Assembly: GCA_031177735.1 (NCBI GenBank)
Contig: JAPSKJ010000111.1
Location: forward strand, 1 to 6,801
Length of the DNA: 6,801 nucleotides
Source of the DNA: Nocardioides sp.
GTDB lineage: Bacteria; Actinomycetota; Actinomycetes; Propionibacteriales; Nocardioidaceae
Reading direction: 5' to 3'
The position numbers and the translations under genes were made by a program. Positions 1 to 5,854 of the stretch are shown here, piece after piece. Within the stretch, counting starts at the first letter, position 1; each line of letters opens with the position of its first letter. The notes beneath the pieces are model-generated. The model did not search any database, had not been told where the DNA came from, and saw nothing but the letters and a program-made list of their open reading frames with translations.

Positions 1-472
1 CGGCCGTGCGCAGCAGCTCGTCGGCCCAGGTCAGCAGCAGGTCGCCGAGCAGGATCGCCGCCGCAGCGCCGTACTGAGCGGGGTCACCGCGCCAGCCCTG
101 CGCCCGGTGGTGCTCGGCGAGCGCCCGGTGGGTGGCCGGCCGGCCGCGCCGGGTGTCGGAGGCGTCCATGTAGTCGTCGTGGACCAGGGCGGAGGCGTGC
201 AGCAGCTCGAGGGCGGCGCAGGCGCGCACCAGCGCCTCCTCCTCGGCCGCATCGGCCGGCTCGCCGGCGACGGCCCGGTGGCCCCAGTAGCAGAACGCCG
301 CCCGGAACCGCTTGCCTCCCTCGGTGCTGGTGCGTGCCTGGTCGAGGAGGAGCGCCGCGTCGGGGCCCAACGGAGCCAGCCGCTCGGCCTGCTCGGCGAG
401 GAAGGCGTCGAGGGCCGCTTGCACCCGCCCGCGGAAGGCCGCGCCGTCGGTGGAGTCCCAGGAGCCGCTCAC
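1..472 (-). CDS. Polyprenyl diphosphate synthase (IdsA2-like), N-terminal part, cut by left edge
   Basis: This is the first 157 codons of a trans-isoprenyl diphosphate synthase; the C-terminal half lies outside the window. Such enzymes condense isopentenyl diphosphate with an allylic diphosphate in the cytosol to make GGPP or longer chains. Visible landmarks are GGKRFR at residues 52-57 (IPP binding), the first Asp-rich motif DDYMD at 99-103 inside ELLHASALVHDD, and DTRRGRP just after it. The residues 4 and 5 before the DDxxD are Ala95 and Ser94, both small, which argues against an FPP-only enzyme but does not fix chain length. The GTG start is chosen because an in-frame TAG sits 12 nt upstream and a -10-like TAGGCT ends 6 nt before it. 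The divergent pairing with metF resembles Rv2173 (idsA2)/Rv2172c of M. tuberculosis (from memory). The family call is secure; the product length is unknown. Confidence 0.93.
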   Translation of the reverse strand, partial: MSGSWDSTDGAAFRGRVQAALDAFLAEQAERLAPLGPDAALLLDQARTSTEGGKRFRAAFCYWGHRAVAGEPADAAEEEALVRACAALELLHASALVHDDYMDASDTRRGRPATHRALAEHHRAQGWRGDPAQYGAAAAILLGDLLLTWADELLRTA

Positions 473-478
473 GTCGCG

Positions 479-484
479 AGCCTA
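479..484 (-). promoter_or_regulatory. Predicted -10 element of the prenyl synthase gene (leaderless)
   Basis: On the minus strand TAGGCT, preceded by C, fits TAnnnT. It ends 6 nt before the GTG start at 472, so transcription would begin at or next to the start codon. No Shine-Dalgarno sequence precedes the GTG, and I see no good -35 at 16-18 nt. The TAG of the hexamer is also the in-frame stop that bounds the gene upstream. Confidence 0.6.
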
Positions 485-533
485 GAGGGTGCTTGAGGTG
501 CGGACGATTGCGGGTGCGACGCCCACACCTCCC

Positions 534-539
534 TAGACT
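534..539 (+). promoter_or_regulatory. Predicted -10 element of metF (leaderless)
   Basis: TAGACT, preceded by C, ends 6 nt before the ATG of metF. The expected transcription start therefore falls on the A of ATG, and there is no Shine-Dalgarno sequence. No convincing -35 is present at 16-18 nt. The 73 nt between the two divergent start codons carries both promoters. Confidence 0.6.
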
Positions 540-545
540 GCCGCC

Positions 546-1439
546 ATGGTGACCGGTCCTGGACGCTCGCTCGCCGACCTGATCAGCTCGGGTGAGCGCT
601 CCTTCTCCTTCGAGTTCTTCCCGCCGAAGGACGAGGCGGGGGAGGCCCAGCTCTGGGACGCCATCCGGACCCTGGAGCCCTACCGCCCCACCTTCGTCTC
701 GGTCACCTACGGCGCCGGCGGCGCCAGCCGTGACAAGACGATCGGCATCACCGGCCGCATCGCCCGCGAGACCGCGCTCCTGCCGATGGCCCATCTGACC
801 TGCGTCGGCCACACCCGCGAGGAGCTGGAGTCGATCCTCGACGCCTACGCCGCCGAGGGCGTCTACCACGTGATGGCGCTGCGCGGAGATCCACCGGAGG
901 GGCCCCGCGCGGAGTGGGCCGCCACGCCCGGCGGGTTCACCCACGCCGTGGAGCTGGTCGACCTCGCCCACCGGCGCGGTGACTTCCGGGTGGGCGTGGC
1001 TGCGTTCCCCGAGGGCCACCCGACCGCCGAGTCGCTCGACCACGACGCCGACGTGCTGGTCGCCAAGGCGCACGCCGGCGCGGAGTTCGCCGTCACCCAG
1101 ATGTTCTTCCGCGCCACGGACTACTTCGCCCTCGTCGAGCGGGTCCGCGCCCGCGGCGTCGACATGCCGATCCTCCCCGGGATCATGCCGATCCTGAACC
1201 TCAGCGCCATCCGCCGGCAGGGCGAGCTGATCGGCACCAGCGTGCCGGAGGACATCGTCGAGCGGATCTCCGCGGCGGGGCCCGACCCGGCCGCGGTCCG
1301 AGCCGAGGGCATCGCGATCGCCGCGGAGCTGTGCGAGGAGCTGCTGTCCGGCGGTGCGCCGGGCCTGCACTTCTACACGCTCAACCGCTCCAAGGCGACG
1401 CTGGAGATCTTCGCCAGGCTCAACGTCGCGGTGCCCTGA
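546..1439 (+). CDS. metF: Methylenetetrahydrofolate reductase (NADH, FAD-dependent)
   Basis: This gene encodes 297 residues, the usual length of a bacterial single-domain MTHFR. The enzyme reduces 5,10-methylene-THF to 5-methyl-THF, the methyl donor for methionine synthesis, in the cytosol. All landmarks are present: FSFEFFPPK at residues 20-28 with Glu23 matching the catalytic Glu28 of E. coli MetF; TYGAGG at 54-59; MALRGDPP at 110-117 with Asp115 matching Asp120; and FAVTQMFF at 181-188 with the folate-binding Gln185. The C-terminal LHFYTLNRS is typical of the family. The ATG start places the FSFEFFPP motif at the expected distance and follows a -10 element by 6 nt. It is divergent from the prenyl synthase gene and ends 28 nt from the convergent oxidoreductase gene. 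Nothing looks missing or broken. Confidence 0.97.
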   Translation: MVTGPGRSLADLISSGERSFSFEFFPPKDEAGEAQLWDAIRTLEPYRPTFVSVTYGAGGASRDKTIGITGRIARETALLPMAHLTCVGHTREELESILDAYAAEGVYHVMALRGDPPEGPRAEWAATPGGFTHAVELVDLAHRRGDFRVGVAAFPEGHPTAESLDHDADVLVAKAHAGAEFAVTQMFFRATDYFALVERVRARGVDMPILPGIMPILNLSAIRRQGELIGTSVPEDIVERISAAGPDPAAVRAEGIAIAAELCEELLSGGAPGLHFYTLNRSKATLEIFARLNVAVP

Positions 1440-1467
1440 GCACTCCGCTCGGCACCGCCCTCCTCGC

Positions 1468-2736
1468 TCAGCGCGCCGGCCCGATCGCCTGGGCGGCGAC
1501 GGCCGCGGTGAGTCCCACGAACGCCAGCCCGGGCCCGTGCGCTGCGGCCGCGCCGACGGCGTACACATCGGGGATCGGGGTGCGCGGGCTCATCCGGTGA
1601 CGCGTCGTCGAGCGGCCGTGCCAGCGCACTCCGAGCGGGCTGCCGCCCCACTGCTCGACCAGCTCGCGGGGGGAGAGGTCGATCCGGGTGACGACCCGCT
1701 CGCGCAGGTCGATCTTGTGGCGGGCCAGGTGGGTGAGGACGTCCTCGCCGAGCTGCCCTCGCACCAGGGTGGTGACCGCGGTGCCGCGGGTGCGCACCAC
1801 GATCTCGGGCTTGCTGTGCACGACCACCTCGTGGGGGAGGTCGGGGGCGGCGTCGAGACCGACGTGCGTCACGTAGGGCGGGACCGCCGGCAGGGTCCTC
1901 CCGGCGGCTCGCCCGAGAGCGGGCAGGTGCCGGGGGTCGATCGCCACGACGACCACGTCGGCGTCGACCGGTCCGGCGTCGGTCTCGACCGCCACCGGCC
2001 GGCCACCGCGGACCACGAGGTCGCGCACGGTCGTGGAGGTGTGCACGGCGACCTTCCGCGTCTGCACCCGACTCGTGAGGGCCTCGGCGAGCCGACCCAT
2101 GCCGCCCGGGATGGTCCAGGCGCCGAAGCGTTGCTCCACGTAGGCCACCACGCCCGCCCAGGCCGGCACGTCGCGGGGCTCGTGGCCGTCGACGGTGAAC
2201 GGGTGCGCGGCGATCGCGCGCAGCCGCTCGTCGCGGAAGCTTCGCTTCAGGCGCTGCGCCAGCATCTGCCGGCCCTCGACCACCGCGGCCGCCTCCCGCG
2301 GGAGCGGGTCGGCAGGCAGCACCTCGAACAGCTGGGTGCGCAGCGTCTCCCACACGCTGGTGTAGTCGCCGACGTGGGCCACCCAGTCCGGGCCGAGCGC
2401 CTCGAGCTGCGCGGCGCGCGACGACCCGGGCAGCCGGAGCGTGTCACCACCGGGGAACCGGTGCTCACGGATCAGGTCCAGCTCGACCAGGTCCAGCTCG
2501 GCCTCCAACGGGCGGCCGGACTTGCGGAACAGGTCGCGCAGCACCGCGGGCAGCAGCGTGTACGACGCCGCTGCGTCGAAGGTGAAGCCGTCATGGCTCA
2601 GCGCCCGGAGTGCACCCCCGAGGTGGGCGGAACGCTCGAGGAGGCTGACCTCGTGCCCGAGCTTCGCCAGCCGCGCAGCTGCCGCGAGCCCACCGAAACC
2701 GCCACCGATCACCACGACGCGAGCCACGCGGGGCAC
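1468..2736 (-). CDS. NAD(P)/FAD-dependent oxidoreductase, phytoene-desaturase (CrtI)-like
   Basis: This gene encodes 422 residues. A Rossmann dinucleotide-binding site lies at the N-terminus (VVVIGGGFGG at residues 7-16, with Glu34 ending strand 2 in SLLE), followed by the GG motif of the amine oxidase/phytoene desaturase group. The C-terminus has the matching FAD-closing segment, DVYAVGAAAAHGPGLAFVGL. The protein is shorter than typical CrtI enzymes (about 490-510 residues), so carotenoid desaturation is not established; it may be another isoprenoid or lipid oxidoreductase. It starts with GTG one base after the TAG of the upstream DUF4126 gene, with no good Shine-Dalgarno, which suggests translational coupling as the last gene of a three-gene operon. 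A prenyl synthase lies about 1 kb away, a loose hint of isoprenoid chemistry. The family is secure; the substrate is unknown. Confidence 0.9.
   Translation of the reverse strand: MPRVARVVVIGGGFGGLAAAARLAKLGHEVSLLERSAHLGGALRALSHDGFTFDAAASYTLLPAVLRDLFRKSGRPLEAELDLVELDLIREHRFPGGDTLRLPGSSRAAQLEALGPDWVAHVGDYTSVWETLRTQLFEVLPADPLPREAAAVVEGRQMLAQRLKRSFRDERLRAIAAHPFTVDGHEPRDVPAWAGVVAYVEQRFGAWTIPGGMGRLAEALTSRVQTRKVAVHTSTTVRDLVVRGGRPVAVETDAGPVDADVVVVAIDPRHLPALGRAAGRTLPAVPPYVTHVGLDAAPDLPHEVVVHSKPEIVVRTRGTAVTTLVRGQLGEDVLTHLARHKIDLRERVVTRIDLSPRELVEQWGGSPLGVRWHGRSTTRHRMSPRTPIPDVYAVGAAAAHGPGLAFVGLTAAVAAQAIGPAR
2473..2500. repeat. 15-bp tandem repeat inside the oxidoreductase gene
   Basis: CAGGTCCAGCTCGAC (2473-2487) is followed directly by 13 of its 15 bases (2488-2500). 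It is in frame and encodes a repeated LDLVE/LDLI segment in the N-terminal third of the oxidoreductase. It probably arose by a small slippage duplication and does not disturb the frame. Confidence 0.8.
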
Positions 2737-2737
2737 C

Positions 2738-3325
2738 CTATGCCGTGGCGCGCCGGTCGTGCCCCTTCCACCTGCGCCAGCCGCGGCGCACCAGCGAGGC
2801 GACCAGCGCCACCAGGACCAGGCCGGCGATGAGGAGCACGGCCGCGATCACCGCGGCCACCTCGGGGTGCTGCACCGCGAGGGCGACCACGCCGAGGACG
2901 GCGACGTCCTCGGCGACGCTGGCGAGGATGTTGGACGCCGGCTCCGGCGAGGTGTTGATCGCCAGCCGGCTGCTCGCCTTGGTCAGGTGCGCGAGCAGGG
3001 CGCTCGTGCCTCCGACGACGCCGAGGACGGCCTGGTCCAGCGAGGAGGCGTCGCCGGCCATGAGGACGCCGATGACGGCACCGGCGGTCGGTCGGATGGC
3101 GGTCGAGACGGCGTCCCAGGTGGAGTCGATGTAGGGGATCTTGTCGGCGACGAACTCCATCGCGTAGAGGAAGCCGGCGGCTGCGAGCACGGGCCAGTCG
3201 CCCAGGGCGTCAGGGATGTCGGCGAAGGTGCCGACCCGGTCGGCCACGCCGAGCACCAGCACGACCAGGTAGGCGTTGATGCCGCTGGCCCAGCCGCTCG
3301 AGAAGGTCAGGGCCAGGTTCTCCAC
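2738..3325 (-). CDS. DUF4126 family membrane protein
   Basis: This gene encodes 195 residues of an integral membrane protein of unknown function. Family landmarks are GWASGINAY at residues 11-19, EFVADKIPYIDSTWD at 57-71, IRPTAGA at 77-83, and a conserved stretch with TKASSRLAINTSPEP at 115-129. Hydrophobic segments cover roughly 18-35, 45-58, 81-104, 137-150 and 156-178, and a basic tail (RRGWRRWKGHDRR) probably faces the cytoplasm. The frame is open further upstream, but the GTG at 3325 is chosen because GAGGGG (3332-3337) sits 6 nt before it and the protein then begins exactly where the family does. That Shine-Dalgarno overlaps the TGA of the upstream YbaK-like gene, so the two are almost certainly co-transcribed. 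No function can be assigned. Confidence 0.9.
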   Translation of the reverse strand: MENLALTFSSGWASGINAYLVVLVLGVADRVGTFADIPDALGDWPVLAAAGFLYAMEFVADKIPYIDSTWDAVSTAIRPTAGAVIGVLMAGDASSLDQAVLGVVGGTSALLAHLTKASSRLAINTSPEPASNILASVAEDVAVLGVVALAVQHPEVAAVIAAVLLIAGLVLVALVASLVRRGWRRWKGHDRRATA

Positions 3326-3335
3326 CGGGTGCCCC

Positions 3336-3845
3336 TCACTCCACGTCGAGCTCGCGCGCGCCGGTGAGGGCGAGCAGCTCCTCGTAGGTCGTGGAGAACA
3401 CCGCCGCCGGATGGCCGGCGGCCGCCCAGACCACCGGGTGCCGGTGCAGCCACCGGTCGAGGTAGGTCGGCAGCGAGTCCGGGTGGCCGATGGGCGAGAC
3501 GCCGCCGATGACCTGGCCGGTGTGCTCGCGCACGAAGTCCGGGCTCGCCCGCCGCAGCCGCGGCACACCGATCCGCTCGGCGGCCAGCGCGGTGTCGACC
3601 CGGTGGGCTCCCGAGGTCAGGATGAGGACCGGCTCGCCCTCGGCGTCGAAGAGCAGGCTGTTGGCGATCGCACCGACCTCGCAGCCGAGTGCTTCTGCCG
3701 CCAGCGCGGCGGTGTGGACCGAGTCGGGCAGAATGACGATCTCGCCGACGCCGCCCAGCCGCTCGTGCTCCGCCCGGAAGCGGGCGACCGTGGGATGCTG
3801 GGCCACCTGGTCGGCGAGGGGGTCGGTGGGCTCTGAGGAGGTCAC
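3336..3845 (-). CDS. YbaK/EbsC-family protein (aminoacyl-tRNA deacylase-like), key Lys replaced by Asn
   Basis: This gene encodes 169 residues with the YbaK/ProX fold signature. An N-terminal segment is followed by GCEVGAIANSLLF at residues 54-66, the TSGAHRVD strand at 77-84, and GGVSPIGHP at 114-122. Characterised members hydrolyse mischarged tRNAs such as Cys-tRNA(Pro) or Ala-tRNA(Pro). At the position where E. coli YbaK has its essential Lys46 (usual local pattern I-V-K-S-L), this protein has Asn62. The activity may therefore differ or be absent; I recall similar ANSL forms in other actinobacteria, so this may be a subfamily trait. The GTG start follows a TAGGGT element by 6 nt with no Shine-Dalgarno, the leaderless layout. 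It is the first gene of the operon with DUF4126 and the oxidoreductase. Confidence 0.9.
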   Translation of the reverse strand: MTSSEPTDPLADQVAQHPTVARFRAEHERLGGVGEIVILPDSVHTAALAAEALGCEVGAIANSLLFDAEGEPVLILTSGAHRVDTALAAERIGVPRLRRASPDFVREHTGQVIGGVSPIGHPDSLPTYLDRWLHRHPVVWAAAGHPAAVFSTTYEELLALTGARELDVE

Positions 3846-3851
3846 GGCCCG

Positions 3852-3879
3852 ACCCTAGTCACATCATCGAGCGCCGCAA
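3852..3879 (-). promoter_or_regulatory. Predicted promoter of the YbaK-DUF4126-oxidoreductase operon
   Basis: On the minus strand, -35 TTGCGG (3874-3879) and -10 TAGGGT (3852-3857) are separated by 16 nt. The -10 ends 6 nt before the GTG start, so the transcript should be leaderless. Of the C-TAG-type promoters in this window, this is the only one with a recognisable -35. Confidence 0.65.
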
Positions 3880-3902
3880 CCGTGCGGCACGAGGAGGCAC
3901 GG

Positions 3903-4403
3903 ATGGACGAGCGCCCCGGAGCGCTCAAGCTGGCCGTACGGCTGCTGCGCGCGCTGCTGCTGGCAGGGGCGGTGAGTGTCCTGCTGATGCTGCTGCGCAC
4001 CGACGACCTCACCCGGGCATGGGCGGAGGGCAATCCCGCCACCCGCGACGTGCTGCGCGACCAGGGCCTGGAGGCGGTGAAGGACGGCGCGGTGGCACCG
4101 CCGCACTTCGTGCCGGTCGCGCTGACCCTCTTCGTCACCCTCGCCCTGCTGCTCGGTGTGCTCGGGGTCTTCGTCAGCAACGGATTCGAGTGGTCGCGCA
4201 TCGGTATGACGCTCGTGCTGTTCTTCACGGGCGTCGCCGGCGTGGCGGCCATCCGCACCGACCCACCTGCTCTCTTCGTCGTCTGCATCGCCATCTGCAC
4301 GGCACTCGGGCTGGGTGTCCTCGCCTGCCTCTGGCACCCCGCGACGAGCGCCTACATCCACGCTGAGGTCACTTCCGACACCCACGTCGACCAGGGGGCT
4401 TGA
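3903..4403 (+). CDS. Four-helix integral membrane protein of unknown function
   Basis: This gene encodes 166 residues; I do not recognise the family. Four hydrophobic segments are visible at about residues 11-31, 69-91, 99-117 and 123-143. A polar stretch (about 32-66, including RTDDLTRAWAEGNPATRD) separates the first two and would face outside if the basic N-terminus (RPGALKLAVRLLR) is cytoplasmic. No catalytic motif is evident. The ATG is chosen over an in-frame GTG 21 nt upstream because AGGAGG (3892-3897) lies 5 nt before it, the best Shine-Dalgarno in the window. The gene is divergent from the YbaK operon, with 57 nt between start codons, so a promoter must lie in that gap or overlap it. 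Its stop codon overlaps the predicted -35 of the HEPN gene. The coding call is strong; the function is unknown. Confidence 0.82.
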   Translation: MDERPGALKLAVRLLRALLLAGAVSVLLMLLRTDDLTRAWAEGNPATRDVLRDQGLEAVKDGAVAPPHFVPVALTLFVTLALLLGVLGVFVSNGFEWSRIGMTLVLFFTGVAGVAAIRTDPPALFVVCIAICTALGLGVLACLWHPATSAYIHAEVTSDTHVDQGA

Positions 4404-4428
4404 GCGGGGCGGCCCGGCGGTGTAACGT
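4400..4428 (+). promoter_or_regulatory. Predicted promoter of the HEPN gene
   Basis: -35 TTGAGC (4400-4405) and -10 TAACGT (4423-4428) are separated by 17 nt, the most canonical promoter in the window. The expected transcription start is about 4435, at the left edge of the LexA-type palindrome. The -35 overlaps the TGA of the preceding membrane protein gene. Unlike its neighbours, this promoter drives a transcript with a leader of about 95 nt. Confidence 0.7.
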
Positions 4429-4435
4429 CCCAGGT

Positions 4436-4455
4436 GTTCGAACGGATGTTCGAAC
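4436..4455. promoter_or_regulatory. LexA binding site (SOS box)
   Basis: Two GTTCGAAC octamers are separated by GGAT, containing TCGAAC-N4-GTTCGA. This matches the actinobacterial LexA (SOS) box consensus without mismatch. It lies immediately downstream of the -10 element, over the expected transcription start, where bound LexA would block initiation. The downstream target is the HEPN gene at 4529; the methyltransferase gene beyond it has its own promoter but could also receive read-through. The site is read directly from the sequence; regulation is inferred from the family consensus and position. Confidence 0.85.
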
Positions 4456-4497
4456 CGGTCCGGCGGGGCGTCCTCGACCCCCGTCCCGCCGGACCGG
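4455..4497 (+). other. Strong leader hairpin between SOS box and HEPN start
   Basis: CCGGTCCGGCGGG (4455-4467) and CCCGCCGGACCGG (4485-4497) are perfect complements over 13 bp. Three further pairs, one G-U, extend the stem inward and leave a loop of about 11 nt. It falls in the predicted 5' leader of the HEPN mRNA, beginning at the last base of the SOS palindrome and ending 21 nt before the AGGAG ribosome binding site. No T-tract follows. It could terminate read-through from the upstream membrane protein gene, attenuate or stabilise the HEPN mRNA, or act as a DNA inverted repeat; the sequence does not decide. Confidence 0.8.
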
Positions 4498-4528
4498 CCG
4501 CGGGTCGACGTCGCCTACAGGAGCCACC

Positions 4529-4972
4529 GTGTCCGTTCGCCTGCACCCCCACGCCCTGCCCGCCACCACGCACTCCTACCTGCTGCGCGCCGCCGAGTCG
4601 TTGAGCGAGGCGGTCTCGGCGACCGATGTGCCGACCCGCTACGCCTGCGCCCACGTGGCTGCGCTGCGGGCTGCGGCGGCGCTGCTGTCCGCCCGGGCCA
4701 CGCCGGTGGGGAGCGCCCGCGGCCGGCGTCAGAAGAACGCCTGGGTGCTGCTGGCTCAGGTCGCTCCGGAGCTTGCCGAGTGGGCCACCTTCTTCGCCGC
4801 GGGCGCCTCCAAGCGCGCCGCCGCCGAGGCCGGGTCGTTGCGCGCGGTCACCGAGCGTGAGGCCGACGACCTGGTGCGTGACGCCGACCGGTTCCTCGCC
4901 GTCGTCGAGCAGTCCCTCGGCCTGGTGCCGCACGTGTCCCTGGCCCACCTGCCGGCGCGCCGGGTCTCCTAG
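4529..4972 (+). CDS. SAV_6107-type HEPN domain protein, predicted SOS-regulated
   Basis: This gene encodes 147 residues of a compact, almost entirely helical protein resembling the actinobacterial SAV_6107 HEPN family. Recognisable parts are RYACAHVAALRAA at residues 37-49, NAWVLLAQVAPELAEW at 70-85, FFAAGASKRAAAEAG at 88-102, and a helix with TEREADDLVRDADRFL leading to a short tail. RYACAH has the spacing of the R-x4-H motif used by HEPN RNases, but it lies in the second helix rather than the usual late helix, so nuclease activity is uncertain. The frame is open back to 4400, but GTG 4529 is chosen because AGGAG (4519-4523) is 5 nt upstream and the family similarity begins there. Its promoter carries a LexA box. 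It precedes the methyltransferase gene by 46 nt. The family call is good; the molecular function is not known. Confidence 0.88.
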   Translation: MSVRLHPHALPATTHSYLLRAAESLSEAVSATDVPTRYACAHVAALRAAAALLSARATPVGSARGRRQKNAWVLLAQVAPELAEWATFFAAGASKRAAAEAGSLRAVTEREADDLVRDADRFLAVVEQSLGLVPHVSLAHLPARRVS

Positions 4973-5005
4973 CGCTCCGCCGCCGCAGCACGGCGATGGG
5001 CCCAC

Positions 5006-5011
5006 TAGGGT
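5006..5011 (+). promoter_or_regulatory. Predicted -10 element of the methyltransferase gene (leaderless)
   Basis: TAGGGT, preceded by C, ends 7 nt before the ATG at 5019. The intervening GAGGG is only 2 nt from the ATG, too close to work as a normal Shine-Dalgarno. This favours a leaderless transcript starting at the ATG. No clear -35 is visible. Confidence 0.55.
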
Positions 5012-5018
5012 GAGGGCC

Positions 5019-5744
5019 ATGTCATCGACCGAGCGTCCGGCGGAGCGCCGGGTCGCGGCCCGCACCGCGGTCGTCTGGGAGACGCTGCGTCCGATCCTCG
5101 AGGCGGGTCGCCCCCTGGACGTGCTCGACATCGGCGGCGGGACCGGCGGGTTCGCCGTTCCTGTGGCGGAGCTGGGGCACCGAGTGACCGTCGTCGATCC
5201 CAGTCCGGATGCGCTCGCCGCCCTCGGCCGCCGGGCCCGCGAGCTCGGCGTCGACGTGGCGGCCCGCCAGGGCGACCTCTCCACCTTGCTCGAGGTCACC
5301 GGCTCCGACTCCGCCGACCTGGTCCTGTGCCACGGCGTGCTCGAGGTGGTGCCCGACCCCGCCGCCGCGCTGCGGACGTTGCGTGAGGTGATCCGCACCC
5401 GAGGCACTCTCAGCCTGCTGGTCGCCCAGCGCAATGCCGCCGTCTTCGCGCGCGCGATGGCAGGTCACTTCGTCCAGGCGCGCGCCCTGCTCGACGAGAG
5501 CGCCCCGGTCGGCCGCGCCGGGCGTCCCTTCACCGCCGACCAGGCCCTCGCTCTCCTCGGCGACGCCGGCTTCGAGGTGTCATCCCTCCACGGCGTGCGC
5601 GTCTTCGCCGACCTGGTGCCCGGATCGCTCCTCGACCTCGAGCCCGGGGCCACCGCGGCCCTGATCGAGCTCGAGCAGGCGGTCGCCGAGCGCCCCGACT
5701 ACCTGCCCCTGGCCACGCAGCTGCACCTCGTCGGCACCGCGTGA
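5019..5744 (+). CDS. SAM-dependent methyltransferase, CmoM/SmtA-like
   Basis: This gene encodes 241 residues of a class I SAM methyltransferase. Motif I is VLDIGGGTGG at residues 35-44, the ribose-binding acid is Asp60 (VTVVDPS), and the motif IV region is HGVLEVV at 105-111. Beyond the generic fold, the C-terminal half follows E. coli CmoM (SmtA) closely as I recall it: AGHF at 148-151 (AGNF in CmoM) and GVRVFADLVP at 192-201 (GVRVFHDYL in CmoM). CmoM methylates 5-carboxymethoxyuridine in tRNA, but most actinobacteria are not known to make that nucleoside, so the substrate here is uncertain. The frame is open far upstream across the HEPN gene; the ATG is chosen because the protein aligns from there and a -10 element precedes it. 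It follows the HEPN gene on the same strand. Confidence 0.92.
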   Translation: MSSTERPAERRVAARTAVVWETLRPILEAGRPLDVLDIGGGTGGFAVPVAELGHRVTVVDPSPDALAALGRRARELGVDVAARQGDLSTLLEVTGSDSADLVLCHGVLEVVPDPAAALRTLREVIRTRGTLSLLVAQRNAAVFARAMAGHFVQARALLDESAPVGRAGRPFTADQALALLGDAGFEVSSLHGVRVFADLVPGSLLDLEPGATAALIELEQAVAERPDYLPLATQLHLVGTA

Positions 5745-5854
5745 GCTCCCGCTGGTCGACGGCCGCCCTTCGCAGGCGTAGCTCGGACACGGGCGGGGTA
5801 ACGGTCCAGTAGGCATTTTGTGGAGGTCGCCTACCGCGACGCGAGCGGCGTGCC

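Noticed and set aside
1440..1467. Possible terminator between convergent metF and the oxidoreductase gene
   Set aside because: Only a 4-bp GAGC/GCTC pairing is visible in the 28-nt gap, too weak to call.
84..1568. 494-residue open frame on the minus strand across metF and the prenyl synthase gene
   Set aside because: It is antisense to metF, whose active-site motifs are intact. The sequence is low-complexity Arg/Gly/Ala with no family resemblance, a usual by-product of high GC.
1354..2832. 492-residue plus-strand open frame over the FAD oxidoreductase
   Set aside because: It is antisense to a clear Rossmann-fold protein, with shadow-like composition rich in Arg, His, Gly and Pro and no motifs.
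3326..3568. 81-codon N-terminal extension of the DUF4126 frame
   Set aside because: It overlaps the YbaK-like gene, has non-membrane shadow composition, and a good Shine-Dalgarno supports the GTG at 3325.
4400..4528. 43-codon N-terminal extension of the HEPN frame
   Set aside because: It runs through the promoter, SOS box and hairpin; AGGAG and family similarity support GTG 4529.
4352..5434. 360-residue minus-strand open frame over the HEPN and methyltransferase genes
   Set aside because: It is antisense to two recognisable proteins and contains no domain pattern.
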